Shown: positions 56,835 to 64,000 of the stretch, piece by piece
Numbering within the stretch: the first letter of the stretch is position 1
How the letters are laid out: the number at the start of each line of letters is the position of its first letter
Assembly (NCBI RefSeq): GCF_020921035.1
Contig: NC_063160.1
Location: 13,109,095 to 13,173,094, forward strand
Length of the DNA: 64,000 bases
DNA from: Rhodamnia argentea
Lineage: Eukaryota; Streptophyta; Magnoliopsida; Myrtales; Myrtaceae
Reading direction: 5' to 3'
Program-made: the position numbers and the translations under genes
Notes under the pieces: generated by a model
The model's input: the letters and a program-made list of their open reading frames with translations, nothing else
Databases searched by the model: none
What the model was told of the DNA's origin: nothing

Positions 56835-58784
56835 ATGGCGACGGAATCGTCGGAAGGAGAAGAAGAAGGGAAGATCACCGGAGGAAACCTCGTGCTCGCC
56901 TTGGACGACGACCTCCGCGAGATGGGCAAAAAGGCCGTCTGGAGCGTCAGCTCCTGCAAGACTGGCAATGGCGTCTCCTCCCTTCGCGACGACAACCTCG
57001 ACACTTACTGGCAGTACGCTCTCTCTCTCTCTCTCTCTAAGTTCTCTGTTTCAGGAAGAATTTCGAGAATTGATCGTTAGGTTTGTTTTATGGTGGTTTT
57101 CTTGGGAGGACTCAGATCCGACGGTGCGCAGCCTCATTTGGTGAATGTTCAGTTCCAGAAGAAAGTGAGGCTTCAGGTTTGATTCTTCATCAATTCCTGA
57201 TTTTTAATTTCCTGAAACTTTCTGCTCTTTGTCATTGGTGATACGATGCTTCTGAAAGTTAGAACCGTAATTGTGCTCTTTGGGACTTGATCTGGTTGAA
57301 GATGGTGGCTCTCTACGTGGATTTTAAGCTTGATGAGAGCTATACGCCCAGCAAGATCTCGATTCGTGCTGGGGACGGATTCCACAATCTGAAGGTCGGT
57401 TTTTTTTTTTGTATCCGGAGGAGCTTTTGAGGTTGTCATAATTGATTGTGTAGTTTATTCGATCAGATTTTGATTGCTTATGTGACTAGAGAGTTGACCC
57501 GTTTTGCTGGTAAATGTTTTCGATTCAGGAGATAAAGACGGTGGAACTTGTGAAGCCGGCTGGGTGGATTCCTATATCTCTATCTGGAAATGATCCTCGG
57601 TGAGTTCCGAAAGCAGATGTCGTGTTCCTGTAGTTAAGCAATGCTAGATAGTTCACTGCTAGTGCTTTCTATGTATGATTTAATATTAATACGACATCAC
57701 ACGAAAGACAGAAGCATTTTCAGAGAAAGTTTAGCTAGGAAGATAGGGTGTCATGTCGTGGAACCTTTCTGCTGGTGGTTGTTGGTGCCAATTGTTGTCG
57801 TGTTTACTTTGTATAGCATCTGGGGTCAATTTAGGACGGTCTCTTTCCCTGTTATGTGATGGAAGCTGGTTTATGAATATGATAATATGATGTAGAACTA
57901 TTGGTCAATATGTCCGGTACTTTTAGGACAGAAAATTGTTGAACATGGAGAGTTTCTGCCATGACATGGAAATGATTTTTAGATGAAAATTGCTGAACAT
58001 AGAGATTTTCTGCTAGATTTTTCGAAGGGTTATGTTTTTTGAATCTTTCGAGTGTGTTATTGTAGACTTCTTGCTATTTTGGCACTGTTAGACCCATAAG
58101 GTACCGAACAAAGTAGTACATGCATTTTCTTACATACTTGGTTGAAAAAGCGCGGGGTTGGTGGGTAACATGTATACTTTAAGAACCAGAAACCATGTGC
58201 AGTGTCATATGATTCTCATTTTTGGTTACACGCTCTATTGATGTCAATATGTTTGTAGACAGCACCTGAGCCATAATTTTACCACTTCCCTTTAGTTGAT
58301 ATCTGGAGTCTCATTCTTGCAGACTTGAAGGTTTTGTTAAGTATTATATATCACTTCTTTGTGAGTTTTCCCTTTCTCTCTCGAGTAATAAGAAAAGTGT
58401 TTGGACAGGGAGACTTTCGTCAACACTTTCATGTTGCAAATAGCTGTGTTGTCAAATCACCTAAATGGACGAGACACACATGTGCGGCAGATCAAAGTCT
58501 ATGGCCCTCGACCGTGAGTTCGTCATCATTAACTTATAGTTGTTTGCCTTTTGATTTCTCATCATTGCATCAAGGACGACTAATGGGCTACTTCTAGGAA
58601 GAGCCATACTGTCATCTGTACTGACCTCAAAGCCAAACACTCCTGTGGTTTGGCTATGGTGGCTTCTTGCGCATTTCCAGGATCTTAACTTCTCTTTTTG
58701 ATGCTGCATCACAGGAACCCATTTCCGCATCAGCCTTTCCAATTCACATCAACAGAGTTTATTACTTACTCCTGCGTGAGATGA
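56835..58784 (+). CDS. APC10: Anaphase-promoting complex subunit 10 (DOC domain)
   Basis: Spliced model: 56835-57013, 57116-57176, 57302-57394, 57529-57599, 58409-58513, 58715-58784, 192 residues, all GT-AG and in phase. An acidic N-terminus ([10 protein letters not shown]) is followed by the DOC beta-sandwich: [12 protein letters not shown][20 protein letters not shown], [21 protein letters not shown]-x-[23 protein letters not shown]10 sits in the nuclear APC/C ubiquitin ligase and helps the co-activator hold D-box substrates for mitotic destruction. The usual C-terminal Ile-Arg tail that docks onto APC3 appears here as Val-Arg. The length equals the plant family norm. Intron 4 is about 0.8 kb. 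Intron 1 starts with a CT tract. Confidence 0.96.
57018..57041 (+). repeat. (CT)n tract at the start of APC10 intron 1
   Basis: About 11 CT units start five bases after the intron-1 donor (CA|GTACGC). The placement mirrors the CT tract in LEA intron 1. Confidence 0.8.
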
Positions 58785-60478
58785 GAGACAAGAATCTTCA
58801 GAATAAAAGGGGGTGAGAAACGTAACATCTCGTGCTTCGAGGGCCATTGAAGAGTTTCTTTTGGGAATGCAGTGAGTTATAGGGCTTTCCTCTCTACCTC
58901 AAGACAATCCTGATATCTTTCCTATATACTCTGGCGAGACTTCAATTGCAAAGCGATTCAGTGAAGGGGCAGTGCCCATCCACAAGCTTACAAGTTAATT
59001 GGAGAGTGGGCAGAAAAGAGACGTGAAGGATATTTTCAGTTTCTTCTCATCATTGCTTTAACAGACTGTTGAAATCAACCACATGTTAATGCTCTGGCAA
59101 CCTTCATAAATTGATGCTTGTTGATTTAGCCTCCAAGTTCAATTGTCTTTGGGGAGTTAACTTACCTACTTTCTAGTGCGTGCTGCCTTGTCATCATCTG
59201 TTCTGTTTAAAAGCTAAGCCCCGTAGAGCCTTCTCCAGAGTAGTGCTGTAATTGTTGTTTCTTTTTCCATTCTGAAGTTGGCATTTTCAGATTTTCTAGT
59301 TGATTTCAAAGGTGTATTATTGCACCTCTTATTCTAGGGCCAGGAGGTCATCGGTTGAAGTCTCCTCGTGAGCGTCGTCGAATAGAGCTTTTTGTACAAA
59401 ATAGAAGGAAAATTTACAGGTGAATTCACATGCTCAATGGTCAATGCCCCTTGAGTAGGTGCACGTTTGTTTCTCCCAGCCGATCCTCATGGAGTCCTTG
59501 AGCCAAAAATACCATAAAACAGCTAGATCGAGAGGTCCAACCATTCAGTATAGGTTATAGGTTCATCATCTCATAAATGGAAAGGAAAAGTTGCCTGAAG
59601 AGGGTATGGAGAATACCTAAGTAGAGCGAAACGGAAAGAAGGAAAGCAGAATGGAGGAAGGTCAGAGGAAGTCAGGGATTCCGGGGTCTGCAAGTGTGGA
59701 GAAGCCGAAGGTGCAAAGAGAGCACCGAAGGGCCAAGGGGGATGCACCATTATCCGGGGCATGGTCTCATTAACTCTATCACGAAACTTGCTTTTTCAGC
59801 AACCATTTTACCATATTTGGAAGTAGCAAAATGCCCAGATTTTCAAGCACAGGCCAAAAAGACTAGCATCGGATTTGTCAGGTTGAAAAAAGGGAACTCC
59901 CATTTTTCAAGCTTCTATGGCAGCGGGAAAGTAAAGGAGCCCTACTGGCTCAGAACACCATTTCCATCAAAAAAGGGAACTCCCATTTTTCAAGCGTCAT
60001 GTCATTCACAGGTCAAATTAGAGTACTTCGGCTTTGAAGCTGAAATCCCCCCTAGGATGTTATCAGAACACCATTTCCATTAAAGATGGAAATATGACCG
60101 GCAATAATATGAGGAATGAATTCACAACCCTATTTCCATTGAAGATGTGCCGCCGGAGCACTAGCTAGGGTGTAATCAGAAGCTCAAAGGTTCCAAGAGT
60201 TTTGATAATTAAGAGTAAAGTAGCCAGCTAATAAACATACATCAAAAGTGAGCTAGACCTTAGGAGACTTGATTATAGGGCAATGCCATACAAACATAAC
60301 ATACAAGTTGTCTTTCAGTTTCACAATCCCCAGCTTCAATAGAGTCGCTACGGATGCTCAGCGAAGATTCACCGCTGTTGATTTGCCAGACGAACTTCCA
60401 CAAGTTATGATTATGCTTGAGCATTCGCTCGAGTTAAATAGTAAACACTGTTCCAGAATGTCCAGCTGAAGCGTCATG
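58785..60478. other. APC10 3' region and spacer before the Tubby gene
   Basis: The nearest few hundred bases are probably APC10 3' UTR. Positions 59340-59770 have no recognised gene. In 59880-60140 the phrases AGGGAACTCCCATTTTTCAA and AACACCATTTCCAT each occur twice. A frame of 129 codons at 59694-60083 spans these repeats and is not family-like. AGCGTCATGTCATTCACA at 59993-60010 recurs across the Tubby stop codon (about 60471-60488). Confidence 0.45.
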
Positions 60479-62942
60479 TCATTCACATGCTGGCTTAGTG
60501 TCGAAGCTACTCAAGCAGATTGCAAAGGCTTGCAAAGCAGAAAGTGGATAGCGGTAATCCATGGTAAAGATGTCTTTTCCAATCTTTCCGAATTGTAGGA
60601 TTACCTTCTCTTGTTCTGCGGACGAAATTTTGTGGGTGGGATCAACAGCCGCCACCAACTGAAAGTTTTTAACAGATGCAACTGTAACGCGTCCCCGGAA
60701 ATTCAAACACCAGCACTGAAGCTGCTCGTGCCACCTAGGTGCCTTGTTCTTGAGAACCAGTGGCTCACATGGCCCCGGAACAGGAACTGGAATATCCACA
60801 AGACTTGTGGAGCTAAATTCTGTGACCTTGTCTTTTCCTTTTGAGGCAGGTGACGGGGAAGTCGGTTCATCTAAGGAGTGAGTGAACAAGCTTGGTGTGG
60901 GGACGCTACCACCCTCTTGAAGGCAAGAGATAGGAATGGAGTCCATGACACAATGCATCCTCCTCGGCCCTCTAGTGCGGAGGACATTCAATTCATAAGA
61001 GATGGTGCCTACACTGTAGTTACATGCAGACACTCTTGGAGACACCTGCTTAGAATTGAACCTTTTATTCAACCGGCTCTTTGATTGAATAGCCGCTTCA
61101 CATGGAGGTTGGCTGTCGTATATGGTAAACTTCGTTCCCAGAAAATTAGACCTAAGAGATCAATCCCAAGAGGTCGGTATATAGCAAATACGATAGGTGG
61201 ATAGAAAAATGTAAATGTTACTTCAAACTTGCCTCAATTTTCCTACATATGTACTGCTGGCCCGAGAAAAATCATCTGCAACCAGAGATACAACAAAATC
61301 CGTGCATGTGGCCCTCCTGATCTTTCTCGCAGCTAACAACATTTTATCCCTCTCATCCTCGGCTGTCATTATGGACAAAGTGAATGAGATAATCTGAGCA
61401 GCTAAAAGAATCAATAATTTTACAAGCAAGAAAGGCTGGTGCTTCAGTCTTCATGAAATAGCAAGTAAAAAAAGGAAGGAGGCAGAATCTCAACATTGGT
61501 TACAATGGAGATTCCCAGTCACAACATTCTCTTCACAGCTATATTCAGTGAACTCCATCAGGTTCAGCTGTTAAGAAGCAATCACAACACTTAACAGATT
61601 AAAGCAGGTGGACTGATCCGGCTGCAATCCCAAATAAATTTCGGATAGTAGCAATTTTTCCACTGGAAATCATCTACATCTTTACAACTCAGTCCCCACT
61701 TGGCAATTAGCTTGTGTTTGGGATGAGCTTTAATGCACTGGACTTGGGGAGTACCTTCAGTTGTGTAGACTAAACTACAGTACATATCGGCTATAGAGTT
61801 TTGATTGGCACAGGGACCGACATTGCAATTTCTTAAGACAGCTAAACTGAACATTGACTTATGTAGTAAATTGGGTATGACTGACATCTAGATTCTGGGT
61901 CAAGGAAGATAGCTTGGAGCTACCTTCATCATCCACTACACTGCTTCCATGACCTGTGCCAAAGATTGTATACAAGGTAAAGAACCTACGCAAGTCTGTA
62001 ATTGCTCAAAGTTATAGATACCAAGAGCAGGCTTCTAGGGGTTTGACTAAGCAAATTCTCTCTCCAACTCTACTATAGCAATTTCCTTTTTGCTTCAGCA
62101 TTTTCTCATTTATCACTCATTGTTTCTTATACAAATAGCAGTATTAAAACACCAATAAGTTCCAATAACCCAAAGGAAGGAAAGGGATCAATCCATTAAA
62201 TGGTTATTGCTAAAGAAGTCTTTTCCTGTGTAAGCCTGAGTTTCCCATATCAGAGAATACAATGAATCAGCAAGGCAGGGTAAAATTCATGCGGGAATAA
62301 TTCTTGTCTTAGTTTCTATTGATTCGCCAAAGATTTCGAAGATTAAAGATGCACAGAGCTAAAAAAATTTTATAGGAGAGTGACGAGAAGAATCAGACTT
62401 ACAAGGAACCAAACCGAAGTACAGCAAATAAGTACAAGTAGCTCTGTCCCTTTTGATAAAGCACTGGATCGGACTTTCGCGAGGTCCCGGCTGTTTGTTA
62501 AGCAACCAAAAGTCAGAAAAAGAAGTTGTGAAAGAATGACAAGAAAATCAACAAAGTCCATCTATGACCAATTAACATGGACTATTACCTGCTTTAAGGA
62601 AATAGGAAAGGTTAGCTTTCCACACTGCTCAGGAGTTTTAACAATCTCTTTGGTGATCTCTCTCCACGACTTGCAAACCGATGCGCAAGATACCACCACA
62701 GCACGAGAAGGCCATGATGTCTCGCTCTCTTCTACTCTCTGAATGATGTCCAGAAGCAACTCAGGCGGTAGGTTTGCCCACCGGCCTTGTTCAACTGACG
62801 TCGAAGGTGGTGCTGCATGATCTGGGGCTATGTGCGATCGCGTACGGCTACGCCAACGCCTCCCTTCTGATCCGCGCCTTGACACATTACCAATTCCGTC
62901 CTTCATCTCTTTCAGCTCACGGACAATACTTTTGAAGGACAT
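60479..62942 (-). CDS. TLP: Tubby-like F-box protein
   Basis: Spliced model: complement(60479-61151, 61233-61362, 62403-62490, 62589-62942), 414 residues, intron phases 0, 1, 2. The N-terminus [18 protein letters not shown] is typical of plant TLPs. An F-box follows at about 57-105 ([22 protein letters not shown]). The Tubby domain occupies about 117-414: [12 protein letters not shown] (phosphoinositide-binding basic patch), [44 protein letters not shown], and the end [10 protein letters not shown]. TLPs tether to the plasma membrane through PIP2 and can serve as SCF substrate adaptors in ABA and stress responses. The start is supported by an in-frame TAA 15 bases upstream. Intron 3 appears to be GC-AG (donor AG|GCAAGT). 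Intron 2 is about 1 kb. Confidence 0.94.
61152..61232 (-). other. GC-AG intron (intron 3) of the Tubby-like gene
   Basis: On the minus strand the exon ends AAATTGAG and the intron opens GCAAGT, the classic GC-AG donor. It ends TCTCTTAG before GTCTAATTTT. The join restores [11 protein letters not shown]. The nearest GT (four bases later) would put the next exon out of frame with an immediate stop. Confidence 0.85.
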
Positions 62943-64000
62943 CTTAATTTGATCTTACCAAACCCAATCCTCCTGGATGAACAGCCACACTGGAGCAAAA
63001 ATCAAAGGATCGGTTATGCCAATACACCCCCCTATACATCAAGAGAAAAAAAAATGCCTTTCCTCTGTAGAAGAAAGCGATTTCAGTGTTCAATGATGAA
63101 ATCCACTAAAATGCGGGATGAAATTCAGACATCGTCGGATTTCGCATGCTTCTGACCTCCTATCAGTACCACTGAACTTCAAATCATGTTAATTGAGTTC
63201 ATAATCGACTCCGAATAAACAAACTACGCTAATTAAATTGCATCTCCCCCGTGCACCGCACTAATCCAAGATTTTCTCATACGAGCCCGGTGAGCATTTC
63301 CCACCACTATTCGCACATAAACACCGCAGATTACAGCCAAATGAAATCAAACTTCTAACAGTTCTAACAGCGACTCAGAAAACCCACCGATTCACTGGCA
63401 TTGTTCGAGGACTAACCTGCTCCCGAAGCGGACAGATCCAACCCGCGCCTGCTCCCGAACCAGCTCAAGTACCAGCTACATCCGGAGCATTCGGAGAAAT
63501 AGATCCGAAACAACACGGAACCTTCCTCGCTCGAGAGTGCGACAAAGAGAGTGAGATCAGATCGAGAAACCCCCGCGAAACTCCCACGCGCGATCCCCGC
63601 TGGCTGTGCGAGATAGGAGCACTTGCCTTAGACCCAACCCCACTCCGGTGCTTCACCGCCGCGACGGCATCCCCAAAACCGTCACCGGAGCGCCACCGCC
63701 GCCGAAGATCTCGAGAAACACAGTCGCTTCTCTCTCTCGCTCTCTCTGTCGCCCCTCTCTCTCTCTCTCTTAAAACGGATCCAAGGCTCCTTCAATTTTC
63801 GGTTGTTGTGATGAAGTTTTGATTAAACAATAATATTTCCTTTTCAAAAAAGGTCGTAAATTACGGAAACATCGGTCCGAGCGAACAATGTCGCATTCGT
63901 TTGGTTCACTCCATACTCCTTAAAAAAAAATAAAAAAAAAAATCGAATTTCTGTTTCCACCAATAAATAAATAAATAAATAAATCGGGTTTCCACCAAAA
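62943..64000 (-). promoter_or_regulatory. Tubby-like gene leader, probable leader intron and promoter
   Basis: A donor GCAG|GTTAGT at 63417/63416 and an AAATTAAG acceptor just before the ATG (62943) suggest a leader intron of about 470 bp. Upstream lie CT/GA tracts (63722-63770) typical of plant leaders. Sequence beyond 63780 is AT-rich, with an (AAAT)n run at 63962-63984 and the phrase TTTCCACCAA twice. The stretch has no separate gene; a 63-codon minus frame at 63465-63656 is leader sequence. Confidence 0.5.

Noticed and set aside
59694-60083. 129-codon plus frame between APC10 and the Tubby gene
   Set aside because: It spans local repeats (AGGGAACTCCCATTTTTCAA twice) and lacks recognisable domains or splice context.
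61903-61970. Possible extra Tubby exon reading [10 protein letters not shown]
   Set aside because: A direct join of 62403 to 61362 gives the conserved [15 protein letters not shown] sequence in frame, so no extra exon is needed.
1-64000. CRISPR arrays, bacterial operons, integrated virus or organelle DNA
   Set aside because: No regularly spaced identical repeats, no prokaryotic gene packing and no viral or organellar gene signatures were seen.
1-64000. LTR retrotransposon with coding region
   Set aside because: No reverse transcriptase, integrase or protease motifs were found in the open frames, and no long direct repeats flank a primer-binding site.

Overview
The window is nuclear DNA of a flowering plant, most likely a core eudicot. 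The signs are GT-AG introns, plant-specific families (ZF-HD, RADIALIS-like MYB, F-box Tubby, U-box/ARM), CT-rich leaders, AT-rich spacers and many small non-autonomous DNA transposons. A woody eudicot such as a Myrtales species would fit, but nothing here proves a genus. There are no bacterial operons, CRISPR arrays or viral genes, and I see no intact transposase or reverse transcriptase.

Seven protein-coding genes and one tRNA gene are supported. Left to right they are: a zinc-finger homeodomain factor (ZHD, + strand, single-exon CDS 12692-13750); a secreted-type LEA_4 protein (- strand, 3 exons, 15899-19552); a mitochondrial ATAD3-type AAA ATPase (- strand, 8 exons, 21625-25905); a RADIALIS-like single-repeat MYB (- strand, 29092-29334); a U-box/ARM E3 ligase of PUB5 type (+ strand, 5 coding exons, 48981-52855); tRNA-Asn(GTT) (54449-54522); APC10, the DOC subunit of the anaphase-promoting complex (+ strand, 6 exons, 56835-58784); and a Tubby-like F-box protein (- strand, 4 coding exons, 60479-62942). 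I rebuilt the exons by hand. In every model the intron phases join cleanly and the total is a whole number of codons (352, 382, 637, 80, 684, 192 and 414 residues).

The two gene clusters (about 11-30 kb and 47-63 kb) are ordinary euchromatin. The left end (0.5-9.4 kb) and the middle (31-46 kb) are accessory DNA built from non-autonomous elements. Three have Mutator-type target duplications I can read directly: 677-1863 (9 bp), 1945-2713 (10 bp) and 38394-38972 (9 bp). The first carries the 5' leader and first exon of a rhomboid protease gene with a premature stop, so it looks like a Pack-MULE. A second family of at least five elements shares a GCGYRTTTGGYAAC-like end (7.8, 31.4, 34.7, 41.8 and 55.2 kb), often with a very GC-rich interior. 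A third component is low-complexity DNA built from degenerate TTACCAAC-type motifs, arranged as inverted halves at 34.1-37.4 kb and in opposite orientations at 2.9-4.3 and 8.4-9.4 kb.

The genes do not form one pathway. Two concern protein ubiquitination as E3 components or adaptors (PUB, TLP), and APC10 is a subunit of another E3; this is probably chance neighbourhood. I found no convincing new multi-gene system. The most notable observations are the Pack-MULE with a rhomboid exon, the recurrent GC-cored element family, a mosaic duplication at 3102-3360, and a GC-AG intron in the Tubby gene.
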